DNA of 64,000 nucleotides from CAVWNR01 sp963756525 (GTDB lineage Bacteria > Actinomycetota > Actinomycetes > Mycobacteriales > Jatrophihabitantaceae): assembly GCA_963756525.1 (NCBI GenBank), contig CAVWNR010000001.1, forward strand, positions 930,001 to 994,000, read 5' to 3'. The position numbers and the translations under genes were made by a program. The notes under the pieces are model-generated. The model had not been told where the DNA came from. It ran no database searches and saw only the letters and a list, made by a program, of their open reading frames with translations. Of the stretch, positions 1-7,017 are shown piece by piece (position 1 is the first letter of the stretch; every line of letters starts with the position of its first letter).

Positions 1-217
1 CGTGTCTGAGCTGCGGCGGCGGTTCGAGGTCGCGGCGGCCGAGACCGGCGCCGTCGAGCTGCATCGGCGGGCCGAGATCGCCGTCGCGGTGGTGTCGTCG
101 ACGCACGCGCACGCGGTCGAGGTCCTCGACGGCTGCGAGCGGCTCGTCGCCGCGCGCCCGGAGATCGAGCTGCTCTCGGCCCGGCGGCGGGTGCTGGACG
201 ACGACGACGTGAGCTAA
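1..217 (+). CDS. DUF503 (YlxP-like) family protein, C-terminal part
   Basis: The window opens inside this gene. About 71 codons remain before the TAA at 215-217, so the true start lies upstream and the GTG at base 2 is probably internal. The surviving residues (IAVAVVSSTHAHAVEVL, then RPEIELLSARRR) resemble the C-terminal half of DUF503/YlxP proteins, which are about 95 residues long and sit in the nusA-infB-rbfA region of many Gram-positive bacteria. The family has no established biochemical role; a link to translation is inferred from position only. rbfA starts 20 bases downstream, which supports a shared operon. Confidence 0.75.
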   Translation, partial: VSELRRRFEVAAAETGAVELHRRAEIAVAVVSSTHAHAVEVLDGCERLVAARPEIELLSARRRVLDDDDVS

Positions 218-237
218 AACCGACGAGGAGAGAACTG

Positions 238-672
238 ATGGTCGACGGAGCACGCGCTCGCAGGCTCGCCCGGCGGATCAAGCAGATCGTGGCCTCCGGC
301 ATCGAGATGCAGGTCAAGGACCCGCGGCTGGGCATGGTCACGGTCACCGACGTCCGGCTGACCGGCGACCTGCACGACGCGACCGTCTTCTACACCGTCC
401 TCGGCTCCGCCGACGAGCGGGCCGCTTCGGCCGAGGCGCTGGAGTCGGCGAAGGGGGTGCTTCGCAGCGAGGTCGGCCGGCAGACCGGCGTGCGATTCAC
501 CCCCACGCTGAGCTTTGTGCTCGACTCCGTGCCGGACACCGCGCGGCACATCGACGACCTACTCGAGGTCGCCCGGGAGTCTGACGCGGCGGTGCAGCGG
601 GTTCGGCAAACCGCCGTGCCCGCCGGCGAGGCCAACCCATACCGTGAGCCTCGTGACGCCGACGAGGAGTGA
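238..672 (+). CDS. rbfA: Ribosome-binding factor A
   Basis: RbfA is a KH-fold protein that binds the immature 30S subunit and helps mature the 5' end of 16S rRNA. The 144-residue product has the family hallmarks: an N-terminal helix rich in Arg (ARRLARRIKQIVASGIE), the segment VKDPRLGMVTVTDVRLTGDL around residues 30-50, and the C-terminal strand VRFTPTLSFVLDSVPD followed by the acidic/basic helix with HIDDLLE. The length is normal for actinobacterial RbfA. The ATG is preceded by AGGAGAG five to six bases upstream. It lies directly after the DUF503 gene, as in many Actinobacteria. The GTG of the next gene is 4 bases past its stop, so the genes are probably cotranscribed. Confidence 0.95.
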   Translation: MVDGARARRLARRIKQIVASGIEMQVKDPRLGMVTVTDVRLTGDLHDATVFYTVLGSADERAASAEALESAKGVLRSEVGRQTGVRFTPTLSFVLDSVPDTARHIDDLLEVARESDAAVQRVRQTAVPAGEANPYREPRDADEE

Positions 673-676
673 CCGG

Positions 677-1165
677 GTGCTGACGCTGCGGCGGGCCACC
701 GGCGAGGACTGGCCGGCGATCTGGCCGATGTGGCACGAGATCGTCGCGGCGGGAGACACGTACCCCTACGACCCCGCGACCACGTCAGAGCGAGCGCGGT
801 CCGGCTGGCTGGCTGCCGAGCCGGACGAGTGCTGGGTGGCGCTCGACGGCGACGAACTGCTCGGCACCTACCACCTCGCGCCGAACCAGGGCGGCCCCGG
901 ATCGCACATCGCCAACGCCTCGTACATGGTGTGGGCGGTCGCGCGCGGGCGCGGCGTCGGTCGCGCGATGGTCGAGCACAGCATCCGCCGAGCCGCCGAG
1001 GCCAGCTACCTCGGCCTGCAGTTCAACGCCGTTGCGGCCACCAATGTCTACGCGATCAAGCTGTACGAGGACCTGGGGTTCGGCACGATCGGCACCGTCC
1101 CGGGCGGGTTCCGCCACCCGCAACAGGGGCTCGTCGACCTGCTGATCATGTACCGCAAGCTATGA
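677..1165 (+). CDS. GNAT-family N-acetyltransferase
   Basis: This 162-residue protein has the single-domain GNAT fold. The acetyl-CoA pyrophosphate-binding motif A is visible as VARGRGVGRAMVEHSIRRA (consensus R/Q-x-x-G-x-G/A), followed by motif B with a Tyr-rich segment (TNVYAIKLYEDLGF) typical of phosphinothricin-acetyltransferase-like and ribosomal-protein-type members. The substrate cannot be predicted. GTG at 677 was chosen because it lies immediately after the rbfA stop and gives an N-terminus of normal length (LTLRRATGEDWPAIWPMW); upstream in-frame sequence lies inside rbfA. Its stop overlaps the ATG of the MATE gene (ATGA), implying translational coupling. Confidence 0.85.
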   Translation: MLTLRRATGEDWPAIWPMWHEIVAAGDTYPYDPATTSERARSGWLAAEPDECWVALDGDELLGTYHLAPNQGGPGSHIANASYMVWAVARGRGVGRAMVEHSIRRAAEASYLGLQFNAVAATNVYAIKLYEDLGFGTIGTVPGGFRHPQQGLVDLLIMYRKL

Positions 1166-2472
1166 CCATGAGCACGACGGACGCGCCGACCCGACGCCTG
1201 CTGGCGCTCGCGGTGTCGGCCTTCGTCGTGCTTGCCGCCGAGCCGCTGTACCTGCTGGTCGACACCGCGGTCGTGGGCCACCTGGGCGCGACGCCGCTGG
1301 CCGGGCTCGGCGTGGGCGCCGCGCTGATGTCGCTGCTCACCATCGTCGGCACGTTCGTCGAGTACGGCACCACCGGGCGATCGGCGCGCTGGTTCGGCGC
1401 GGGCCGCGCCGACGCCGCGGTGAACGAGGGCGTGCAGGCGTCGTGGCTGGCGCTCGGCATCGGGGTCGTGGTCGTGGCGCTCGGCGAGGTGCTGGCCGGG
1501 CCGATGACCGCGCTGCTGGCCGGCGGCACCGGACCGACCCAGCACGCTGCCGAGTCGTGGTTCCGGATCGCGGTGATCGGCATGCCGGGGGTGCTGCTGG
1601 TGCTCGCCGGCAACGGCTGGATGCGCGGCGTGCAGCGCACCCGCGAGCCGGTGCGGATCGTGCTCGCCGCGAACGCGCTCTCGGCCGTGGCGTCACCGCT
1701 GCTGGTCTACCCCGCCGGGCTCGGGCTCGAGGGCTCGGCGATCGCCAACGTCTGCGCGCAGGCCGTCGGCAGCGCGCTCTTCCTCCGCGCGCTGCACCGT
1801 GCGGCGGGTGGGCTGCGGCCGGACCGCTCGATCATGCGCGCCCAGGTCGTCGTCGGCCGCGACCTGATCCTGCGCGCGGCGGCGTTCCAGGTGGCGTTCC
1901 TCAGCGCGGCCGGGGTGGCGTCGCGGATGGGCACCGCGCAGATCGCCGCGCACCAGATCGGCTTGCAGCTGTGGGAGTTCACCGCGCTGCTGCTGGACTC
2001 GTTCGCAATCGCCGCGCAGTCGCTGGTCGGCGCCGCACTGGGCGGCTCGGACGCCGGCGCGGCTCGGCGGATGGCCTGGCAGGTGTCGCGGTGGGGCTTG
2101 TACGCGGGCGTGGCGTTCGCGGCGGTCTACGCCGCCGGCTGGTTCGTCGTGCCGCGGGCGTTCACCTCGTCGGACGCGGTGCTCGCGCAGGTGCACCTGC
2201 TGTGGCCGTGGTTCGTCGGCATGCTGCCGGTGGCGGGCGTGGTGTTCGCGCTGGACGGCGTGCTCATCGGCGCCGGCGACGTCGGCTTCCTGCGCACGAT
2301 CACCATCGTCGCGGCGGTGTTCGCGTTCGCCCCGCTGAACGTCGCCGCGCTGCACTGGCACTGGGGCATCGGCGGCGTGTGGGCCGGGCTCACCGCGTTC
2401 ATCGTGGTGCGCTTCGCCGGCATGGTGTGGCGGGCTCGGGGCGACCGTTGGGTCGTGCTGGGCGTCACGTAG
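1162..2472 (+). CDS. MATE-family multidrug/organic cation exporter, DinF type
   Basis: This is a 436-residue polytopic membrane protein with about 12 hydrophobic segments in two homologous halves, the layout of MATE (multidrug and toxic compound extrusion) secondary transporters. The first helix carries EPLYLLVDTAVVGHLGATPL, characteristic of the DinF subfamily, and a second-half repeat starts near residue 230. Such proteins exchange organic cations for Na+ or H+ across the cytoplasmic membrane; the substrate here is unknown. The ATG at 1162 overlaps the preceding acetyltransferase stop by four bases, which supports this start. A second in-frame ATG two codons later is an alternative. A long palindrome (2509-2557) follows the stop and probably terminates transcription. 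Confidence 0.9.
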   Translation: MTMSTTDAPTRRLLALAVSAFVVLAAEPLYLLVDTAVVGHLGATPLAGLGVGAALMSLLTIVGTFVEYGTTGRSARWFGAGRADAAVNEGVQASWLALGIGVVVVALGEVLAGPMTALLAGGTGPTQHAAESWFRIAVIGMPGVLLVLAGNGWMRGVQRTREPVRIVLAANALSAVASPLLVYPAGLGLEGSAIANVCAQAVGSALFLRALHRAAGGLRPDRSIMRAQVVVGRDLILRAAAFQVAFLSAAGVASRMGTAQIAAHQIGLQLWEFTALLLDSFAIAAQSLVGAALGGSDAGAARRMAWQVSRWGLYAGVAFAAVYAAGWFVVPRAFTSSDAVLAQVHLLWPWFVGMLPVAGVVFALDGVLIGAGDVGFLRTITIVAAVFAFAPLNVAALHWHWGIGGVWAGLTAFIVVRFAGMVWRARGDRWVVLGVT

Positions 2473-2508
2473 TGACCCGCCACGCATCGATGAGCTGGCC
2501 CCCATGCT

Positions 2509-2557
2509 GTTGATGTTGGACTTGTGGCTGAATATCAGCCACAAGTCCAACATCAAC
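2509..2557. terminator. Palindromic repeat element, copy 1 (23-bp perfect stem)
   Basis: The left arm (2509-2531, beginning GTTGATGTTGGACTTGTGG) is the exact reverse complement of the right arm (2535-2557) with a three-base loop, giving a 23-bp perfect hairpin. It lies between the convergent ends of the MATE gene and the SCP2-like gene. Near-identical copies lie at 45280-45331 and 46376-46424, also at gene ends. No U-tract follows, so a strictly intrinsic terminator is not certain. A bidirectional terminator or 3'-end-stabilising hairpin is the simplest reading. Confidence 0.65.
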
Positions 2558-2574
2558 GGTCAGCGGGGAGCGGG

Positions 2575-2913
2575 TTAGAACATGGATCGCAGCTTGAGCA
2601 GGTCGAAGACGTTGGCGTCCACCCGCAGCCGCCCCGTCGCCCAGGCCGAGGCGAAGTTGAGCTGCCCGTCGGTAAGCGCCAATAGGTCGTCGCTGGTCAT
2701 GGCGAGGCGCACCTGCGCGTCGGGCCGGTCGACCTGTCGGATGTCGTGCAGGCCGCCGTCGCGCAGCTGGCCGAGGAACGTGACGTCCAGATCGCGCAGC
2801 CGGCAGCTGATCGACCGCTCGAAGTTCGCCTTCTCGCGCGCGGCCGGGTCAACGGCAGCGAGCTTGTCGGCAAGTTTTTGGAACGCCTGCTCGCATTCCT
2901 CGACCGTGGCCAT
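2575..2913 (-). CDS. SCP2-like sterol/lipid-binding domain protein
   Basis: The 112-residue product resembles the stand-alone SCP2 (sterol carrier protein 2) domain proteins of Actinobacteria. It has an N-terminal helix (VEECEQAFQKLADKLAAVD), a central beta region with LDVTFLGQLRDGGLHDI, and the C-terminal signature DDLLALTDGQLNFASAWATG followed by a hydrophobic helix (VFDLLKLRSMF). Members bind lipids or other hydrophobic ligands in a tunnel; the ligand is unknown. ATG at 2913 gives the standard length; longer in-frame sequence upstream is low-complexity and antisense to other sequence. In mycobacterial relatives genes of this region precede tlyA, matching the order here. It is transcribed divergently from the small ORF at 3019. 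Confidence 0.8.
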   Translation of the reverse strand: MATVEECEQAFQKLADKLAAVDPAAREKANFERSISCRLRDLDVTFLGQLRDGGLHDIRQVDRPDAQVRLAMTSDDLLALTDGQLNFASAWATGRLRVDANVFDLLKLRSMF

Positions 2914-3018
2914 GCTTGCTCCCGGTTTCCGTCGAATGCCGTCGAATACGGACGGCGCGACGGTACCGTCACATGCGCACCGGTGCACGGAACGCACCGA
3001 GCGGAACGGAGCGGATTG

Positions 3019-3195
3019 TTGACCGAACACGCGGCGGATCCGGGGCGTGCGCCCGACGAGCGGATCGGCGCGGCGCTGGCGTCCCTGGACGGCATCGAGG
3101 CGATGCCGCTGTCCGAGCACGCCGAACGCTACGGCGAAGTGCACGAGCGTCTGCAGGCCGCGCTCGCCGACATCGACGGCGAGACGCCGGGCTGA
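3019..3195 (+). CDS. Small conserved actinobacterial protein upstream of tlyA
   Basis: This is a 58-residue acidic helical protein (for example ERIGAALASLDGIEAMPLSE and YGEVHERLQAALADID) with no enzyme motif. In Mycobacterium tuberculosis a hypothetical protein of about this size (Rv1693) occupies the same place directly before tlyA, which supports the call; its function is unknown. The start is uncertain. Two consecutive TTG codons (3016, 3019) lie 4 and 7 bases after a GGAG, while GTG at 2983 would add 12 residues without an obvious ribosome-binding site. The stop is two bases before the tlyA GTG, so the two are likely cotranslated. Confidence 0.65.
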   Translation: MTEHAADPGRAPDERIGAALASLDGIEAMPLSEHAERYGEVHERLQAALADIDGETPG

Positions 3196-3197
3196 CC

Positions 3198-4112
3198 GTG
3201 CCCAGTCGGGTGCGGCGTCTGGACGCCGAGCTGGTGCGGCGCGGTCTGGCCCGCTCCCGCGAGCAGGCCGGCGAGCTGGTGGCCGCGGGCCGGGTCGAGG
3301 TCCGCGGCGTGGTGGCGGCCAAGCCGGCCACCGGTGTGGAGGCGGGCACACCGCTGCGGGTGCTGCGTGACGACACCGACCCTGGGTACGCCTCGCGCGG
3401 CGGGCACAAGCTGGCCGGCGCGCTGGCCGCCTTCCCGGCCATCAGGGTGGCCGGTCGCCGCTGCCTGGACGCCGGCGCCTCCACCGGCGGTTTCACCGAC
3501 GTGCTGCTGCGACAGGGCGCGGCGCAGGTGGTGGCCGTCGACGTGGGGTACGGCCAGCTGGCCTGGTCGCTACGCACGGACCCACGAGTCACCGTCCTCG
3601 ACCGGACGAACGTTCGTGCGCTGACCCCCGAGCAGGTCGGCGGACGCGCCGAGCTGACCGTCGCGGACCTGTCGTTCATCTCGCTGCGGCTGGTGCTCCC
3701 CGCGCTGGTCGCCTGCACCGCCGACCACGGCGACCTGCTGCCGATGGTCAAGCCGCAGTTCGAGGTGGGACGCGAGCGGCTCGGCGGCGGCGGCGTGGTC
3801 CGCGATGCCGGGTTGCGCACCGCCGCGGTGCTCGCGGTGGCGGAGTGCGCGGCGACGCTCGGGTGGGGCGTCGCGGGCGTCGTGCGCAGCCCGCTGCCGG
3901 GCCCGTCCGGCAACGTGGAATTCTTCCTGTGGCTGCGCCGGACGGCGTGGCAGGACGGCGGCGCGGTCGATGGGGACGCGATCGCCCGAGCAGTTCAGGT
4001 TGGAGCGAGCGGTGAGTACCGAGCGACGCTTGCCGGAGCGAGCGGTGAGTACCGAGCGACGCTTGCGGAGCGAGCGGTGAGTACCGAGCGACGCTTGCGG
4101 AGCGAGCGGTGA
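3198..4112 (+). CDS. tlyA: TlyA-type 16S/23S rRNA 2'-O-methyltransferase with extended repeat tail
   Basis: TlyA methylates the 2'-O of C1409 in 16S and C1920 in 23S rRNA; in mycobacteria its loss gives capreomycin resistance. Residues 1-60 form an S4 RNA-binding domain (RLDAELVRRGLARSREQAGEL). From about residue 75 an FtsJ-like Rossmann methyltransferase follows with the SAM motif CLDAGASTGGFTDVLL and a K-D-K-E arrangement (GGHKL, VADLSF, MVKPQFE, NVEFF). The protein is 304 residues against about 270 usual. The extra C-terminus (GASGEYRATLA twice, then VSTERRLRSER) is encoded by the 32-bp tandem array at 4002-4147. The tail is outside the catalytic fold and is probably dispensable. Confidence 0.93.
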   Translation: MPSRVRRLDAELVRRGLARSREQAGELVAAGRVEVRGVVAAKPATGVEAGTPLRVLRDDTDPGYASRGGHKLAGALAAFPAIRVAGRRCLDAGASTGGFTDVLLRQGAAQVVAVDVGYGQLAWSLRTDPRVTVLDRTNVRALTPEQVGGRAELTVADLSFISLRLVLPALVACTADHGDLLPMVKPQFEVGRERLGGGGVVRDAGLRTAAVLAVAECAATLGWGVAGVVRSPLPGPSGNVEFFLWLRRTAWQDGGAVDGDAIARAVQVGASGEYRATLAGASGEYRATLAERAVSTERRLRSER

Positions 4113-4147
4113 GTACCGAGCGACGCTTGCGGAGCGAGCGGTGAGTA
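4002..4147 (+). repeat. Tandem 32-bp stop-start repeat, 4.5 copies, linking tlyA and nadK
   Basis: Units begin at 4002 (33 bp, one extra C), 4035, 4067, 4099 and 4131 (partial). Each contains GGAGCGAGCGGTGAGTA: a Shine-Dalgarno-like GGAG, six bases, then GTG. From each GTG an 11-codon frame (VSTERRLRSER) runs to a TGA that overlaps the next unit's GTG (GTGA). tlyA stops at 4112 over the GTG at 4109. That mini-frame stops at 4144 over the nadK GTG at 4141. The array therefore preserves stop-start coupling whatever the copy number. Confidence 0.9.
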
Positions 4148-5124
4148 GAGCGGTGCTGGTCGTGGCGCATACCGCGCGTCCGCAGATCCGGCGGATGGCC
4201 AGTGCCGCGGTCGGGCAGCTACGCACCGCGGGGTTCGAGGTGCGCATGCTCGCCGACGAGGCGGCCGAATGCGCGACCTGCGACGTCCTGCCCGCCGATC
4301 CGCGCGCGGCCGCCCAAGGCACCGAGGCGGTGCTGGCCTTCGGCGGCGACGGCACGTTCCTGCGCGCCGCCGAGTTCGCCCGCCCGGCCGGCGCGCCGCT
4401 GCTGGGCGTGAACTTCGGCCACGTCGGCTTCCTCGCCGACGCTGAACCGGAGACGCTCGACGAGACGGTCGCCGCGCTGGTCGAGCGCCGCTACGACGTC
4501 GAGCAGCGAACGACGATCGACGTCGCGGTGACGGTCGACGGGGCGGTCACCGCCCGCAGCTGGGCGCTCAACGAGGCAACGGTGGAGAAGAGCACCCGGG
4601 AGCGGATGCTCGAGATCGCCGTGGCGGTAGACGGCCAGCCGCTGCTGCGCTTCGGCTGCGACGGCGTATTGTGCGCCACGCCCACCGGCTCGACGGCGTA
4701 CGCGTTCTCCGCCGGCGGCCCGATCGTCTGGCCGAACGTGGACGCGATGCTCGTCGTGCCCAACGCGGCGCATGCGCTGTTCGCCCGCCCGATCGTGGTC
4801 GCGCCGAGCTCGGTGGTCGATCTGCAGCTGCTCAGCTCTGAGCATCCCGGTGTGCTCGGCTGTGACGGGCGGCGTTCGGTCGACATTCCGCGCGGCGGGC
4901 GGGTCACCGTGCGCCGCGGCGAGCTCCCGGTGCACATCCTGCGGTTGCCCGAGTGGAGCTTCGCCGAGCGGCTGGTCACCAAGTTCCAGCTGCCGGTGCG
5001 CGGCTTCCGCGACAGCGGAAATTGGATCGGCCGCGACAGCGGAAATTGGGTCGGCCGCGACAGCGGAAATTGGATCGGCCGCGATCTCGGCGGCCCCGCC
5101 GGCGGCGAGGCGGCCGGGACCTGA
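4141..5124 (+). CDS. nadK: NAD kinase
   Basis: NadK phosphorylates NAD+ to NADP+ using ATP or polyphosphate in the cytosol. The 327-residue product has the Gly-rich GGDGT motif (VLAFGGDGTFLRAAEF, residues 60-75), a conserved NE motif (WALNEATVEK) and the Thr/Ser-rich LCATPTGSTAYAFSAGGPI segment. Gly and Asp of GGDGT are the expected catalytic/ATP-contact residues. GTG at 4141 is preceded by GGAG at the right spacing and overlaps the end of the last 11-codon frame of the upstream repeat array. The C-terminus carries three in-frame copies of DSGNW(I/V)GR (bases 5011-5082), an addition not expected in the family. It is part of the tlyA-nadK-recN block conserved in mycobacteria. Confidence 0.95.
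   Translation: MSRAVLVVAHTARPQIRRMASAAVGQLRTAGFEVRMLADEAAECATCDVLPADPRAAAQGTEAVLAFGGDGTFLRAAEFARPAGAPLLGVNFGHVGFLADAEPETLDETVAALVERRYDVEQRTTIDVAVTVDGAVTARSWALNEATVEKSTRERMLEIAVAVDGQPLLRFGCDGVLCATPTGSTAYAFSAGGPIVWPNVDAMLVVPNAAHALFARPIVVAPSSVVDLQLLSSEHPGVLGCDGRRSVDIPRGGRVTVRRGELPVHILRLPEWSFAERLVTKFQLPVRGFRDSGNWIGRDSGNWVGRDSGNWIGRDLGGPAGGEAAGT
5011..5082 (+). repeat. In-frame 24-bp tandem triplication at the 3' end of nadK
   Basis: There are three consecutive 24-bp units (5011-5034, 5035-5058, 5059-5082), identical except one A-to-G change in the middle copy. Each encodes DSGNWIGR (DSGNWVGR in copy 2). Because 24 is a multiple of three the reading frame is kept. Each unit contains an AT-rich GGAAATTGG core that stands out from the GC-rich surroundings. 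The array lies after the last conserved NadK strand, so it forms a disordered tail. Confidence 0.9.
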
Positions 5125-5137
5125 GTCCGCGCCCGAC

Positions 5138-5143
5138 TAGCCT
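5138..5143 (+). promoter_or_regulatory. -10 box of a leaderless recN promoter
   Basis: TAGCCT lies seven bases before the recN GTG at 5151, with no Shine-Dalgarno sequence between. Transcription would start at or next to the start codon, the usual arrangement of leaderless actinobacterial genes. No good -35 is visible. Confidence 0.5.
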
Positions 5144-5150
5144 TCCCGGC

Positions 5151-6965
5151 GTGCTGGAGGAGCTCTCCATCCGCGGGCTCGGCGTCATCGACGAGGCGGT
5201 GCTGCCGCTCGGACCGGGACTCACCGTCGTCACCGGCGAGACCGGCGCGGGCAAGACGATGGTGGTCACCGGGCTGCTGCTGCTCTTCGGCGGGCGTGCG
5301 GACGCGGCACGGATCCGTTCCGGCCGCGAGCAGGCCAGCGTCGACGGCCGGGTGCAGCTGCCCGCCGGCTCGCCGGTGGCCGACCGGGTCGTCGACGCCG
5401 GCGGCGAGCTGGACGCCGACGGCAGCCTGCTGCTCCGGCGGGTGGTCAGCGCCGCCGGACGCTCCCGGGCGTACGTCGGCGGTGCGCCCGCGCCGGTCGG
5501 CGTGCTGGGCGAGCTCGCCGAACGGCTGGTGGCGGTCCACGGCCAGTCCGACCAGCTGCGTCTCGCCCGGCCGGCCGAGCAGCGCGCCGCCCTGGACGCC
5601 TACGCCGGCCTGGACGTCGGCCCCTACCGGGCCGCGTACGAGGGTTGGCGCACCGCCGTTGACCGGCTCGCCGAGCGCACCCGACGGGCCGGCGAGCTGC
5701 GCCGCCAGGCCGACCTGCTCAGCTACGGCCTGGCCGAGATCGAGGCGGTCGACCCGCAACCCGGCGAGGACGAGGAGCTGGCGGCCGCAGCGAGCCGGCT
5801 GGCCCACGCCGACGCGCTGCGCCTTGCCGCCCGAACGGCGCACGACGCGCTGCTCGGCGACCCGGACGACCCGGCCGGCGACGTTGCGGATGCCGTGACC
5901 CTGGTCGGGGTGGCCCAGCGCGCGCTCGCCCAGCAGGCTGGCGCCGACCCGGCACTGCAGGCGCTGGCGGCTCGGCTGGCTGACGCGGGTGCGCAGATCG
6001 CCGACATCGGCGCCGAGCTCGCCGGCTACGGCGAGCAGCTGGCCGCCGATCCGCAGCGGCTCGCCGAGATCGAGCAGCGGCGGGCCGCGCTGGCCACGCT
6101 CGTCCGCAAGTACGCCGACGACGGCCTGGGCGCCGGCGGGGTGCCGGCGGTGCTCGCCTGGGCCGAGCAGGGCGCCCGCCGGCTCGCCGAGCTCGATGTC
6201 AGCGACGAGGCCCTCGCCGCGCTCGCAGCCGAGCGCGATACCGCCGCCCAACAGGCCGCGCGGCTGGCCGGCGAGCTGTCCGCCAGCCGTGCGGAGGCCG
6301 CCGGGCGTCTTGGCTGCGCGGTCACCGCCGAGCTCGCGGAGCTGGCCATGCCCGACGCCGGGGTACGTGTCGAGGTCCGCCCACGGCCGGCAACCGCCGG
6401 GTCGCCGGTGCTGCGCGTCGACGGCGCCGACGCCGCCGGCGGCCCGGACGGCGTCGACGAGGTGGAACTGCTGCTCCGGCCGCACCGCGACGGGCCCGAA
6501 TTGCCCCTGCAGCGCGGCGCGTCCGGCGGTGAGCTGTCGCGGGTGATGCTGGCGCTGGAGGTGTGCCTGGCCGGCTCCGACCCGGTGCCGACCATGGTGT
6601 TCGACGAGGTCGATGCCGGCGTCGGCGGCCGCGCCGCGGTCGAGGTGGGCCGGCGCCTGGCCCGGCTGGCCCGCGACCACCAGGTGCTCGTCGTCACACA
6701 CCTGCCCCAGGTCGCCGCGTACGCCGACCGCCACGTCGTGGTCGACAATGCCGACAGCGCCGCCCGTGAAGGGGTGATCCGAAGCGATGTCCGCCTGGTG
6801 CACGGCGAGCAGCGCGTGCTGGAGCTCACCCGGATGCTCGCCGGACACGACTCGGCGGCGGCTCGAGAGCACGCCGCCGAGCTGCTCGCGGCCGCCGCCA
6901 ACGACCGGGCACACCGCGCCGCGACGCCGAAGACGCGCCGGAAGCGGGCCGAAAGCACGTCGTGA
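5151..6965 (+). CDS. recN: DNA repair protein RecN
   Basis: RecN is an SMC-like ATPase that gathers DNA ends during double-strand-break repair. The 604-residue product has the expected layout: Walker A GETGAGKTMVV near residues 28-38, a long helical coiled-coil middle (about 155-370, rich in Ala, Glu and Arg), the ABC signature region GASGGELSRVMLALEV, Walker B TMVFDEVDAGVGG near 482, and the H-loop LVVTHLPQVAAYAD. GTG at 5151 is chosen because it starts the conserved LEELSIRGLGVID sequence and follows a leaderless-type -10 box; translation upstream would overlap the nadK tail. The length matches the family. It sits between nadK and steA as in mycobacteria. Confidence 0.95.
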   Translation: MLEELSIRGLGVIDEAVLPLGPGLTVVTGETGAGKTMVVTGLLLLFGGRADAARIRSGREQASVDGRVQLPAGSPVADRVVDAGGELDADGSLLLRRVVSAAGRSRAYVGGAPAPVGVLGELAERLVAVHGQSDQLRLARPAEQRAALDAYAGLDVGPYRAAYEGWRTAVDRLAERTRRAGELRRQADLLSYGLAEIEAVDPQPGEDEELAAAASRLAHADALRLAARTAHDALLGDPDDPAGDVADAVTLVGVAQRALAQQAGADPALQALAARLADAGAQIADIGAELAGYGEQLAADPQRLAEIEQRRAALATLVRKYADDGLGAGGVPAVLAWAEQGARRLAELDVSDEALAALAAERDTAAQQAARLAGELSASRAEAAGRLGCAVTAELAELAMPDAGVRVEVRPRPATAGSPVLRVDGADAAGGPDGVDEVELLLRPHRDGPELPLQRGASGGELSRVMLALEVCLAGSDPVPTMVFDEVDAGVGGRAAVEVGRRLARLARDHQVLVVTHLPQVAAYADRHVVVDNADSAAREGVIRSDVRLVHGEQRVLELTRMLAGHDSAAAREHAAELLAAAANDRAHRAATPKTRRKRAESTS

Positions 6966-7017
6966 TCCGCGTGGCGTGGCGGGCCCGTCACAGCAACGGG
7001 TGGCACGATAGCCATCC

